Assembly: GCF_000308455.1 (NCBI RefSeq)
Contig: NZ_BAFP01000115.1
Location: 1-62,195, forward strand
Source: Nocardia abscessus NBRC 100374
GTDB lineage: Bacteria; Actinomycetota; Actinomycetes; Mycobacteriales; Mycobacteriaceae
DNA length: 62,195 nucleotides
Direction of reading: 5' to 3'
Part shown: positions 8,936 to 21,667 of the stretch, piece after piece
How positions within the stretch are numbered: position 1 is the stretch's first letter
Layout of the letters: the number at the start of each line of letters is the position of its first letter
Program-made: the position numbers and the translations under genes
Notes under the pieces: model-generated
Seen by the model: the letters and a program-made list of their open reading frames with translations, nothing else
Database searches by the model: none
Told to the model about the DNA's origin: nothing

Positions 8936-9918
8936 GCGGGGCGCGTCCGGTCGCGTTCGCGGTCCGCGGACTGACCAAGCGGTACGACCTGACGACCGCC
9001 GTGACGGACGTCAGCTTCACCGTGCCCTCCGGCGCCGTCGCCGCACTGGTTGGTCCGCGCGGTGCGGGTAAGACCACGATCCTGCGGGCGCTGCTCGGTC
9101 TGCTCGCCCCCACCTCCGGCACCACATCCGTCGGCGGCCCCGGTTCCCGGCGCGACGGCGTCAGCGCTGCGGGCGTGATCGGCGGCGTCCTCGCGCCCCG
9201 CGGGTTGCATCCGGCGCGTACCGTGCGAGACCACCTATGGATCTACGCCGCCGCGGCGCGCGTCGCCGACAGCCGGGTGGCCGAGGTGCTCGAGCTCGTC
9301 GGTCTGGACGAACAGGCCACGACGAAAATCGGCGCCCTCTCGATCGGACAGCAGACGCGGCTGGCCCTGGCCACCGCACTGCTCGGCGATCCGCCGCTGC
9401 TGGTGCTCGACGAGCCGATGGACGGGCTCGACGCCGCCGAATGCGGTTGGCTGCACGACTTCTTGCGCAAGCACGCCCGTCGCGGCGGTAGTGCCCTGCT
9501 GACCAGCGAGAGCCTCGGCGCCGTCCTGCCGGGCGCGGATCAGTTGATCGTGCTGCACGAGGGCACGGTGGCCTACCAGGGCACACCCGCGCGATTGCGG
9601 CGCGGGCATCCGGACCGGCTGGTCGTCGCGGCGTCCACCCCTATCGCACTGGCCACCATGCTCGCGGCACAAGGATTCACCGACGCGGTCATCCGGCCCG
9701 ACGGCCGTCTGGCCGTCGCCGAAGCGAGCGAAGCGCAGATCAGAGCCGCGGCCACCGCGGCACAGGTGCGGATCGATAGCATCGTCCCCGACCCGATCCA
9801 CCCCGACCGGGTGCTCGCGTCGCTGACCAAACCCAGCGCCGCGCCGGCGCCGCCCTATCCGGGCCTCGCCGCGCCCGGCCTCCAGCCCATGCCGACGCCC
9901 TACGGGATTCCACGATGA
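8932..9918 (+). CDS. ABC transporter ATP-binding protein
   Basis: 328 residues of an ABC-2-type exporter ATPase. Walker A is GPRGAGKTT near residue 42. The signature is degenerate (LSIGQQTRL for LSGGQ), Walker B is LLVLDEPMDGLD, and the H-loop position is LLTSES, with no evident His. A roughly 100-residue C-terminal extension ends in a Pro/Ala-rich tail. It likely powers the permease encoded immediately downstream (ATGA overlap). The substrate is unknown. Confidence 0.85.
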   Translation: MSGARPVAFAVRGLTKRYDLTTAVTDVSFTVPSGAVAALVGPRGAGKTTILRALLGLLAPTSGTTSVGGPGSRRDGVSAAGVIGGVLAPRGLHPARTVRDHLWIYAAAARVADSRVAEVLELVGLDEQATTKIGALSIGQQTRLALATALLGDPPLLVLDEPMDGLDAAECGWLHDFLRKHARRGGSALLTSESLGAVLPGADQLIVLHEGTVAYQGTPARLRRGHPDRLVVAASTPIALATMLAAQGFTDAVIRPDGRLAVAEASEAQIRAAATAAQVRIDSIVPDPIHPDRVLASLTKPSAAPAPPYPGLAAPGLQPMPTPYGIPR

Positions 9919-10697
9919 TCGCCATCCTGCCCGCGGACCTGGTGCCGAACGTCGACTCCGAGGTCCGCAAGATCGTCACGATGCCGCGCGTCCGGGTGCT
10001 CGCCGGTGCGCTGGTCGCCGTGGCGCTGTTCGCCGGCCTCGCATCGGCGAGCATGGCCGGACCGCCGGATCCGCGCGGCCAGCCCGCCACGGGCGCGGCG
10101 ACGATCGGGCTCTACGTCGGCCTCGCACTGGTGGCGCTGGCCGCCGCGGTCTTCGGCGCGGTGGGCAGCGGCTCGGAGTACCGGTATCACAGCATGGCCG
10201 TGACCGCGCTGTTCACCGCCGACCGCGATCGGCTCGCCGCCGCGAAGTTCCTGGTCATCGGGTGCTGCGCGCTGGCGGCGGCGGTAGCGGTGGAAGTGGT
10301 GTCGGTCGGCGCGCTGTTCGGCGTCGGTCGCGGCAAGGTCGCCGTCACCGGGGAGTTGTTCGCGGTGCTGGGCGGCGGACTGCTGGCCGCGGTCTGCTGG
10401 TCGCTGATCGGCGCGAGCGCGGGCATCCTCCTGCGGTCCTCGACCAGGGCGGTGACGCTGCTGCTCGGCTGGATCGTGCTCGCGGAACCCTTGCTCTGGC
10501 TGATCGCGCGCGGCCTGGGCATCCCGGGCGTGGTCACCCTGCTGCCCGTCTCGGCCAGTGTGGGCGCCGTCGCCGTCGGCTCCTACCCCGACAGCGATCT
10601 GCTCGCACCCACCCCCGTTGCCGTCGTGGTGCTGCTGCTGTGGACCATCGGCCTGGGTGCGACGAGCTGGTGGAGCCTGCGCACCCGCGATCTGTGA
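9915..10697 (+). CDS. ABC transporter permease, ABC-2 type
   Basis: 260 residues with about six hydrophobic segments (for example VLAGALVAVALFAGLAS, TIGLYVGLALVALAAAVFG, LLLGWIVLAEPLLWLIA). The segment EYRYHSMAVTALFTADR after the second membrane span is typical of ABC-2 permeases. Its ATG overlaps the stop of the ATPase gene. The pair should form a small exporter in the cytoplasmic membrane; the cargo is not deducible. Confidence 0.8.
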   Translation: MIAILPADLVPNVDSEVRKIVTMPRVRVLAGALVAVALFAGLASASMAGPPDPRGQPATGAATIGLYVGLALVALAAAVFGAVGSGSEYRYHSMAVTALFTADRDRLAAAKFLVIGCCALAAAVAVEVVSVGALFGVGRGKVAVTGELFAVLGGGLLAAVCWSLIGASAGILLRSSTRAVTLLLGWIVLAEPLLWLIARGLGIPGVVTLLPVSASVGAVAVGSYPDSDLLAPTPVAVVVLLLWTIGLGATSWWSLRTRDL

Positions 10698-10784
10698 TCC
10701 GAGGGCGGACCGGGAACAACGAGATGTCGGCCGGTGTCGGTACCGTCGATGGCGAACACGGTACGACGAAGGGGGCCGGCGAGC

Positions 10785-13700
10785 GTGGACGGGGGACACA
10801 GACCGGGGTGGATGAGCAGGCTGTGGGCCGAGTGCCTACCGCACCGCACGGTGCTGGCCGGCCTCGCGGCGGCGGTGCTCGGCGGGGCGATCGTCGAGAC
10901 CGCGGGGCCACTGCTGACCAAACAGGCCATCGACGCGGCGGGCATCGGCGACACCGGAACGATCGGCGCCGTCGCGGCGCTGCTGCTGGTTCTGGCGGTG
11001 AGCCGGTCCGCGGCCGGGTTCGGGCGGCGCTGGCTGGCCGGACGGCTCTCCCTGGACGTGCAGCACGCGTTACGGGTGAATCTGCTCGGCTCACTACAAC
11101 GACTGGACGGCGTCGGACAGGACACCTTGCGCACCGGGCAGGTGGTGTCGCGATCGATCACTGATCTCCAGCTGGTCCAGGGTCTGATGGCGATGGTGCC
11201 GCTGTCGGGTATGGCACTGCTGGAATTCGTGCTCGCCGCCGGGGTGATGATCTGGCTTTCGCCGCCGCTGGCCGCCGCGGCGCTGCTGGTGGTGCCCGCG
11301 ATCGGCCTGGTGGTCTACCGCATGCGACCGCGCCTGCACGCGGCGACCTGGTCCGCGCAGCAGCGCGCCGCCGATCTCGCCCAGCACGTCGAGGAGACGG
11401 TCACCGGTGTGCGGGTGGTCAAAGGTTTCGGCCAGGAAGCGCGGATGGTCGATCTGCTGGAGCGGCACGGACGCAAGCTGTTCGCCGAGCGGATGCGGGC
11501 CGCCCGGATCGACGCCGGGTTCGCGCCGACCATCTCGACGATTCCGCAGGTCGGCATGGTCGCGGTCATCGCGCTCGGCGGGCTGCTCGCGCTGCACGGC
11601 AGCATCGGCATCGGCACCTTCGTCGCGTTCGCCGCCTACGTCGCCGTCATGACCGGTACCGCGCGCATCCTCTCCTCGGTGATCGTCATGGCTCAGCTGA
11701 CCCGAGCGGCGGCCGAGCGCGTGTTCCAGGTGATCGACACCGCGCCGGTCGTCGCCGACCCCGATCGTCCGGTCGACCTGCCGGACGGACCGCTCGGCAT
11801 CGAGATCGACGCGCTCACCTTCGGGTTCGATCCCGACCAGCCCGTGCTGCGCGAACTGGACCTGCGCGTGCGGCCCGGCGAGACGGTGGCCGTCATCGGC
11901 CCTGCGGGTTCGGGCAAGTCCACCCTCGCCCTGTTGCTGCCCCGGTTCTACGCGCCGGACGCGGGAAGTATCCGGCTGTTCGCCGACACTGTCCCCGCCA
12001 CCGGCGTCCCGCCGCGTGACGACCCGGCCGACGCGTTCCGCGCCGCGCACGCGGGCTCACGCGCCGCGACCCGCACCGCCGAGACCGTCGGGGTCGACAT
12101 CGCCGACGTGCGCGCCGCCGACCTGCGCGCCGCCATCGGTGTCGTCTTCGACGACCCCTTCCTGTTCTCCGACACGATCGCGGCCAATATCGCGCTCGGG
12201 CGACCGGACGCGACCGACGAGGAGATCCGCCACGCGGCCGTGCAGGCCGCCGCCGACGAATTCATCGCCGAACTGCCCGACGGCTACGACACCGTGGTGG
12301 GCGAGCGCGGCCTCACCCTGTCCGGGGGGCAGCGGCAGCGGATCGCGCTGGCGAGAGCGCTGCTGTCGCGCCCGCGCATCCTGGTGCTGGACGACGCCAC
12401 CTCCGCGGTGGACGCCGTGACCGAGGCGGCGATCTTCGACGCGCTGCCCGGCGACGGCGGCCGGACCACACTGATCCTGGCGCATCGGGAGTCGACGCTC
12501 GCCCACGCCGACCGCGTGATCCGGTTGCCCGCTCCCGCCGCACCTCTGGCTCCGGAGCCGAACGCGGTCGCGAGCAGGCGAGCGGTCAGCGGTTCCGCCG
12601 GCCGCTTCACGGGCGCGGCGGCCGACATCAGCGAGACACCCGAGCTGCGCCGGAACATCGAACGCCTCCCACCTGCCACCGAGCAGCCGGGCCTGGACGC
12701 GGAAGGACTGCGCGAGCCGGACCCCCGCTTCCGGCTGGCCCGCATGCTGCGCCCCGTTCGCGGGCTGGTGCTGACGGTGATAGCGCTGCTGGCGGCGGAC
12801 GCGGCGATCGCGCTCGCGTTCCCACCTCTGGTGCGGTACGCGATCGACGGCGGCGTGCTCGGCCACAACGCCGCGGCACTGGTCCGCGCGGCGCTGCTCG
12901 GCGCGATCCTGGCCGCCGTGGGCTGGGCGGTCGGCGCGGCCACCACCTTGCTCACCGCGCGCACGGGCGAACGGGTGCTGTTCGGGCTGCGGGTGCGCAG
13001 CTTCGCGCATCTGCAACGGCTCGGCTTGGACTACTACGAACGCGAGTTGTCCGGGCGGATCATGACGCGGATGACCACCGACGTCGACGCCCTGTCCACG
13101 TTCCTGCAGACCGGTGTCGCCACCACCCTGGTCGGCTTGCTGACGCTGGCAGGCATCACGGTCGCGTTGCTGGTCATCGATGTCTCGCTGGCGCTGGTCG
13201 TGCTGTCGACGGTGCCCGCCCTGGCGATTGCGACAGTGCTGTTCCGGCGGGTGTCCTCCACCGCGTACACCGTGTCGCGGGAGCACGTGTCGGCGGTCAA
13301 CGCCGACTTCCAGGAGAACGTGACGGGCTTGCGCGCGGTGCAGGCCAACCGGCACGAGCCGCGCGCCGCCCGGCGCTTCGCCGAATACTCCCAGCGCTAC
13401 CGCAACAGCAGGCTGCGGGCCCAGCGGGCGATCGCGCTGTACTTCGCGTTCGTCGTCGGGTGGGCGGACGTCGCGCTGGCCGCGGTGGTGTTCTTCGGTG
13501 CGCGCGAGGTCGCCACCGGCGCGACCAGCGCGGGGACGCTGGTCGCGTTCGTGCTGTATCTGCAGTTGCTGTTCGTGCCGATCCTGCAGTTGTCCCAGGT
13601 CTTCGACGGCTACCAGCAGGCCAGGGTCGGCCTGCGCCGGATCGGGGACCTGCTGCGCACGCCCTCCTCGATCGCCGCCGATCCGGCCGAGCCGGTGCCG

Positions 13701-14612
13701 ATAAACCAGGGGCTGCGCGGCGACGTGGCGTTCGACGACGTCCGCTTCCACTACGCGGGCAGCCACGTTCCGGCGCTGGACGGCGTCTCGCTGCGCATCC
13801 CGGCCGGTTCCACCCTGGCACTGGTCGGGCCCACCGGCGCGGGCAAGTCGACCGTCGTCAAGTTGCTGGCTCGGCTGTACGACCTGCCGCCCGATCCGGG
13901 CGGAAGTCCGGCGGAACCGGACGAGGTCGCGGTCCCGGCCACGCGGGAGCCCGCCGCGGCGACGAACGGCGCCCGACCGATCGCGAGCGATCCCGGCGCG
14001 ATCCGCGTGGACGGCGCCGACATCCGCGACTACCGCCTCGCCGACTACCGCTCCCGGCTGGGCATCGTCCCGCAAGAAGCTCACCTGTTCAGCGGTGACG
14101 TGGCGAGCAACATTGCATTCGGGAAACCATTCGCGACCGCCGCGGAGATCGCCGCGGCGGCCGCGGCCGTGGGGGCGACGGACATGATCGCCGGCCTTCC
14201 GCTGGGGATGAGCCAGCCGGTCGGTGAGCGCGGCCGCGGACTGTCGGCCGGGCAGCGGCAACTGATCGCGCTCGCCCGCGCGGAACTGGTCGCTCCGGAC
14301 TTGCTGCTGCTCGACGAGGCCACCGCGACGCTCGACCCGGACACCGAGGCATCGGTGCTGGCCGCGAGCCGATCGCTGAGCCGGGAGCGGACCACGGTGA
14401 TCGTCGCGCACCGGCTCGGCACGGCGGCGCGCGCCGACCGGATCGCCGTGGTCGATCACGGGCGCATCGTGGAATTCGGCTCGCACGAGCAACTGCTCAC
14501 GGCAGCCGGCCCATATGCCCGGCTGTGGGCAGCGGCGCTGCCGTCGGAGGGAATATTCTCGGGAGACGACGGGTCGTCACCAATAGGGTCGGGGGTGTCG
14601 GGTGGTCAGTGA
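10785..14612 (+). CDS. fused double ABC exporter (TMD-NBD-TMD-NBD), multidrug type
   Basis: About 1275 residues from the GTG at 10785 (purine-rich GAAGGGGG upstream); the frame stays open to 10734. Two MsbA-like halves are joined head to tail. NBD1 has Walker A GPAGSGKST and signature LSGGQRQR but is atypical: the Q-loop reads VVFDDPFLF with no Gln, and Walker B ends LDDATSAVD with Asp in place of the catalytic Glu. NBD2 has GPTGAGKST, VPQEAHLF and the catalytic LDEATATLD, but a variant signature LSAGQRQ. One degenerate and one active ATP site is the pattern of heterodimeric exporters such as TM287/288. Rv0194 of M. tuberculosis has a similar layout from memory. It probably exports drugs or lipids. 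Confidence 0.88.
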   Translation: MDGGHRPGWMSRLWAECLPHRTVLAGLAAAVLGGAIVETAGPLLTKQAIDAAGIGDTGTIGAVAALLLVLAVSRSAAGFGRRWLAGRLSLDVQHALRVNLLGSLQRLDGVGQDTLRTGQVVSRSITDLQLVQGLMAMVPLSGMALLEFVLAAGVMIWLSPPLAAAALLVVPAIGLVVYRMRPRLHAATWSAQQRAADLAQHVEETVTGVRVVKGFGQEARMVDLLERHGRKLFAERMRAARIDAGFAPTISTIPQVGMVAVIALGGLLALHGSIGIGTFVAFAAYVAVMTGTARILSSVIVMAQLTRAAAERVFQVIDTAPVVADPDRPVDLPDGPLGIEIDALTFGFDPDQPVLRELDLRVRPGETVAVIGPAGSGKSTLALLLPRFYAPDAGSIRLFADTVPATGVPPRDDPADAFRAAHAGSRAATRTAETVGVDIADVRAADLRAAIGVVFDDPFLFSDTIAANIALGRPDATDEEIRHAAVQAAADEFIAELPDGYDTVVGERGLTLSGGQRQRIALARALLSRPRILVLDDATSAVDAVTEAAIFDALPGDGGRTTLILAHRESTLAHADRVIRLPAPAAPLAPEPNAVASRRAVSGSAGRFTGAAADISETPELRRNIERLPPATEQPGLDAEGLREPDPRFRLARMLRPVRGLVLTVIALLAADAAIALAFPPLVRYAIDGGVLGHNAAALVRAALLGAILAAVGWAVGAATTLLTARTGERVLFGLRVRSFAHLQRLGLDYYERELSGRIMTRMTTDVDALSTFLQTGVATTLVGLLTLAGITVALLVIDVSLALVVLSTVPALAIATVLFRRVSSTAYTVSREHVSAVNADFQENVTGLRAVQANRHEPRAARRFAEYSQRYRNSRLRAQRAIALYFAFVVGWADVALAAVVFFGAREVATGATSAGTLVAFVLYLQLLFVPILQLSQVFDGYQQARVGLRRIGDLLRTPSSIAADPAEPVPINQGLRGDVAFDDVRFHYAGSHVPALDGVSLRIPAGSTLALVGPTGAGKSTVVKLLARLYDLPPDPGGSPAEPDEVAVPATREPAAATNGARPIASDPGAIRVDGADIRDYRLADYRSRLGIVPQEAHLFSGDVASNIAFGKPFATAAEIAAAAAAVGATDMIAGLPLGMSQPVGERGRGLSAGQRQLIALARAELVAPDLLLLDEATATLDPDTEASVLAASRSLSRERTTVIVAHRLGTAARADRIAVVDHGRIVEFGSHEQLLTAAGPYARLWAAALPSEGIFSGDDGSSPIGSGVSGGQ

Positions 14613-14736
14613 ATCCGCCGATTTGCTGCTGGGCCTATCCTCAGATAGGGCGCATCGGCGCGCAATCCGCTGATCCCCGTGCCGGGCACGTCACAAACGT
14701 CGCAGCGCGAAGAACGAAATGAGGCGAACACCTGCT

Positions 14737-18537
<3,801 letters not shown>

Positions 18538-18550
18538 ATTTCTGAACTGA

Positions 18551-18595
18551 CGCCGGGCCGGATCGCTCTGACCAACAGAGCGATCCGGCCCGGCG
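18551..18595 (+). terminator. perfect 20-bp stem terminator after kgd
   Basis: Arms 18551-18570 and 18576-18595 are fully complementary around an ACCAA loop, 13 nt after the kgd stop codon. No long T-run follows, as is common in actinobacteria. The sequence is repeated with a different loop at 25268-25308. Confidence 0.9.
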
Positions 18596-18728
18596 TTCAC
18601 GTTTCGAGGTATGACAGTTGAGGGCGCCCAACCGAGTCTCGCTGTCATAGCGAAGAAGTGGGGGCAGATTCGTTGCCTCGCAAGCTTCCCGAAGCGCACC
18701 CCCTCCGTCGTTCACAGCTACAACGCGT

Positions 18729-19121
18729 CTACACCTTCACGATCTCGATCTCCGTGCCGCACAGCAAGGCCAGATCCTCAGGGTCCGACGTCACCACCGT
18801 GACCAGGCCGTGAACCGACCGGGCGGATGCCGCGAGAACGGCGTCGATCGCGTACTTGTGGCCGCTCAGCCCGTGTTCCCGCAACAGCGCGGCGGCCTGC
18901 GCGGCCAACTCGCGGGTGACGACGTGAACATCGATCTGTGACAGTGTCCAGGCGATCCGGGCCGGATGCACTTTGCTGTAGTCGGCTTCCACCGTCGTCA
19001 TCGCCGTGGTCGCCACGCGCACGCCGTCCTCTTTGGCCGCCTGCACCCATGCGAGCATTCGGCGATTCTTCCGATACAGCATCGACAGCCCCTCGCTATC
19101 GAGAAACAGCACATCCGGCAT
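18729..19121 (-). CDS. vapC: PIN-domain toxin, VapC-like
   Basis: 130 residues with the PIN ribonuclease pattern: an early acidic residue (VLFLDSEG), a central acidic residue (TTVEADYS) and a later Asp (KYAIDAVLAA, then TSDPEDL). It should cleave RNA using Mg2+ bound by these acids. Its ATG overlaps the antitoxin stop codon, the usual antitoxin-first arrangement. The gene converges on kgd from downstream. A decayed second copy lies at 25431-25580. Confidence 0.85.
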   Translation of the reverse strand: MPDVLFLDSEGLSMLYRKNRRMLAWVQAAKEDGVRVATTAMTTVEADYSKVHPARIAWTLSQIDVHVVTRELAAQAAALLREHGLSGHKYAIDAVLAASARSVHGLVTVVTSDPEDLALLCGTEIEIVKV

Positions 19122-19378
19122 CAGGCGGCCGATCCGCGCGAACCCCGACGGCGCCGCTCGAAACCCAATTCCGCCCGCGCCTCGTCGACTTCCACACGCG
19201 TCAGCGGCTCGTTGTCCTTCTCGAAATCGGCCACCAGCTCACCGAGCTTGTCCATCGCAACTCGCTGCTCCAGCGCTTCGGCGACGTAGGCGGAGAAGCC
19301 GCCGGGCCCAACGTGAGCTCGGGCCTGCTCGGCAAGATCTTCCGGGAGGCTGATCGAGTACTTCTTACTACCACCCAT
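19121..19378 (-). CDS. vapB: ribbon-helix-helix antitoxin, VapB-like
   Basis: 85 residues from the ATG at 19378; the frame stays open to 19489 but that extension is not protein-like. The N-terminal KKYSISLPEDLAEQAR followed by GGFSAYVAEALEQR fits a CopG/RHH DNA-binding fold. The basic/acidic C-terminus (residues ~45-85) should wrap the toxin. It is expected to repress its own promoter and neutralise the PIN toxin encoded next. The C-terminal half is repeated at 25580-25708. Confidence 0.85.
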   Translation of the reverse strand: MGGSKKYSISLPEDLAEQARAHVGPGGFSAYVAEALEQRVAMDKLGELVADFEKDNEPLTRVEVDEARAELGFERRRRGSRGSAA

Positions 19379-19462
19379 ACGCTCGATGCTACCAGCCGTA
19401 GCAATCCCAGCTGCACCCGAGAAGAGATTTTCCAAGTCCCTGACGGCCTCTGTGTCCAAGGT

Positions 19463-19495
19463 GGCGAGGCGGCGGAGGACAGCCGCCACCTCGCC
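19463..19495 (-). terminator. hairpin terminator downstream of the Liv-type operon
   Basis: GGCGAGGCGGCGG at 19463-19475 pairs with GCCGCCACCTCGCC at 19482-19495, with one G-U pair. It lies 35 bp past the stop of the substrate-binding protein gene and before the vapBC start. Confidence 0.6.
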
Positions 19496-19529
19496 GTACG
19501 CCGGAACAGTCGGCCCTGGGTTCGGACCG

Positions 19530-20801
19530 TCAGGACGGCGCGAGCGCCTTCATCAGCGCAGCAGCGGTAGCGTCATCGATGCACGTCGGCTTACCACCGT
19601 TGTCGGAGTGGAATGCACCGCCTTTGGTGTTTCCGGTGAAGTAGCACATCGGAAACGCCGGTTTGCCTTCCGGGAAGGTCAGCGGCGGAGCGAGGCCTCC
19701 GAGGGTCTCGTCGCGCAATGCGCGCAGCCCTTTGATCACATCCGCGCTCGTCGATGACGGCGACAGGCCGGCAGCTTTGGCCGCCGCCAGGAAGAGCTGC
19801 CCGCCTGCCCACGGCCACAGCAGTGGGGAGCTGAAGTCCGCGCTGTCCCGAAGGCCGGGAATATACTCGGCGAGAGCGTCATTGAAATCCTTGACGGCCG
19901 GAATCGATTCGTCGGTGTACAGCGCATTGGAGCCTGCGAAAATGCTGCCCTCGAAGTTCGGGTCCGTGGCCCACGCCTTCTGCAGGCTCACGCCGGTAGG
20001 AGCCTGAATCGGTTTATAACCTTGCTGCGCACAGGATGCCGCGATGCGCGAAATCGCCTCGACCGAGACGCCGGGGAATACGGCGTCGACACCCTTTTCC
20101 TTGAATGCCAGGCAGGGCGCGATGTAGTTCGGCGCCGCAATCGCGACTTTCTCCGAAGCGAATCCCAGACCGGCCTGTTCGGCCATCGGCTTCACCATCT
20201 GCGGTAGCTGCTCGCAGACCGGGATCTCGGCGCAATAGTAGACGCCGAGTTTCTTCGCGCCCGCCTTCTTGGCCTGGGCGACTTCGCCCAGCATCAGCAC
20301 CGGCAACGTAGTTCCGGAGGCGAAGAAGTTCGGATCGGTGATGAACGGGGCATCGACCGGCTGTCCGCCGATGACCGGAATGCCCTTGCTGTCGACGTAG
20401 CTTTGCCAACTCGAACTGACCAGGCTGGTTTGGCCGACGATGGCGACCACCTTGTCCTCTTCGACCAGTTTCTTCGCCACAGCCAGCGCCGTCGTCGGAT
20501 TCTGCTGGTCGTCGTAGGTGATCAGCTTGACCGGGTGCCCATTGATTCCGCCACGATCGTTGACCCATGACGCCCATGCCTGCAGCACATCGCTGCTACG
20601 CCCGACCGATCCGGCGGCGGGGCCGGTGCAGCTGCAAATCGATCCGATGACGATCGGATCGCCTTTGAGCCCGCCGTCGGACACTTTCCCCGGGCCAACG
20701 GTTTTGGCCCCGTCGCTCGTCGAGTCGGCGGAACACGACGTGAGCGCGAGCGCTGCCGCCAGTATCGGTGCCACGCACCACAGAAACCTTCTCTTGCTCA
20801 T
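19530..20801 (-). CDS. branched-chain amino acid-type ABC substrate-binding lipoprotein
   Basis: 423 residues from the ATG at 20801, preceded by GGAGTGGAG. A lipoprotein signal peptide ends at a lipobox (LTSC, Cys23). The mature part is a periplasmic-binding type I protein of the LivJ/AmiC family (GDPIVIGSI, YDDQQNP, VAIVGQTS). It should capture an amino acid, amide or similar small solute outside the membrane. It is the last gene of a three-gene operon, 26 bp after LivF. Several Cys residues (SICSC, AEIPVCE, PMCYF, PTCID) suggest extra disulfides. Confidence 0.9.
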   Translation of the reverse strand: MSKRRFLWCVAPILAAALALTSCSADSTSDGAKTVGPGKVSDGGLKGDPIVIGSICSCTGPAAGSVGRSSDVLQAWASWVNDRGGINGHPVKLITYDDQQNPTTALAVAKKLVEEDKVVAIVGQTSLVSSSWQSYVDSKGIPVIGGQPVDAPFITDPNFFASGTTLPVLMLGEVAQAKKAGAKKLGVYYCAEIPVCEQLPQMVKPMAEQAGLGFASEKVAIAAPNYIAPCLAFKEKGVDAVFPGVSVEAISRIAASCAQQGYKPIQAPTGVSLQKAWATDPNFEGSIFAGSNALYTDESIPAVKDFNDALAEYIPGLRDSADFSSPLLWPWAGGQLFLAAAKAAGLSPSSTSADVIKGLRALRDETLGGLAPPLTFPEGKPAFPMCYFTGNTKGGAFHSDNGGKPTCIDDATAAALMKALAPS

Positions 20802-20827
20802 TACTCCACTCCTGGACCGAGTATTCG

Positions 20828-21667
20828 CTACGCCCATGGCCCGGCCGCGGTTCCGGATGGGTGTCCCGCCGACGATGCCGGCAAGTCTGTGTGTCCCCCG
20901 TCGACGCCGAGATAGTTCTGCAGCACGACATCTCGGTCGATCCCTGCGGCGGGCCCGGCGAACGCGACGGTGCCGCGGCTGAGCAACACCACGTGATCGG
21001 CCATCGTGAGCGCGCGGTCGACGTACTGTTCGACGAGCACAATCGCCGCGCCCGTGGTGCGCAATTCGCCAAGGGCCGCGAAGATCTCGTCCACGACCAG
21101 CGGAGCCAGGCCCATGGACACCTCGTCGAGCAGGACAACCGCCGGATCGGCCAGCCAGGCGCGCCCCAGTGCCAGCATCTGCTGCTGCCCGCCGGACAGG
21201 GAACTTGCCCGCTGATCGAGCTTCGCCCGCAGCGCGGGGAAGACATCGAGCACGTCATCGGTCCTGACTCGGCGCCACGGCGGTGTCAGCAGGCGCAGGT
21301 TCTCCCGGACCGTCAAGTCCGCGAACACACCGCGGCCCTCGGGGATCAGGCACAAACCCGCGCGGGCGCGGCGTGCCGGGCGAGCGCGGGTCAGATCTGC
21401 TCCGTCGATCGACACGGTTCCCGATCGTGGTCGCAGTAGCCCGGAGGCCACCCTGAGCAGCGTCGACTTTCCGGCGCCGTTCGGTCCGAGCAACGCCACG
21501 ACCGAGCGAGGTGGAACGGCCAGGTCGACGTCGTGGAGCACCATCGTCGAGCCGTATCCCGCGGCGATCGAGCGCAATTCGAGTGCGAAATCGGTGCCGG
21601 TGGTGCTGTGTCCCTTTGCGCATGCCCCGGGATCCCGAGCTGCGGCCTCCTTGCCCTGGCCGGTCAT
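20828..21667 (-). CDS. livF: branched-chain amino acid-type ABC transporter ATPase, LivF-like
   Basis: 279 residues from the ATG at 21667, which overlaps the stop of the fused gene upstream (ATGA). Walker A is GPNGAGKST, the signature LSGGQQQML, and Walker B VVLLDEVSMGL. The tail has a short Gly/Ser-rich extension. LivF pairs with LivG to power the importer. The reading frame is open far upstream through the fused gene, but that part is a shadow. Confidence 0.9.
   Translation of the reverse strand: MTGQGKEAAARDPGACAKGHSTTGTDFALELRSIAAGYGSTMVLHDVDLAVPPRSVVALLGPNGAGKSTLLRVASGLLRPRSGTVSIDGADLTRARPARRARAGLCLIPEGRGVFADLTVRENLRLLTPPWRRVRTDDVLDVFPALRAKLDQRASSLSGGQQQMLALGRAWLADPAVVLLDEVSMGLAPLVVDEIFAALGELRTTGAAIVLVEQYVDRALTMADHVVLLSRGTVAFAGPAAGIDRDVVLQNYLGVDGGHTDLPASSAGHPSGTAAGPWA

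Noticed and set aside
12057..14492. 811-residue minus-strand open frame opposite the ABC exporter
   Set aside because: Antisense shadow typical of high-GC genomes; Gln/Arg/Gly-rich with no family features, while the plus strand has clear ABC motifs.
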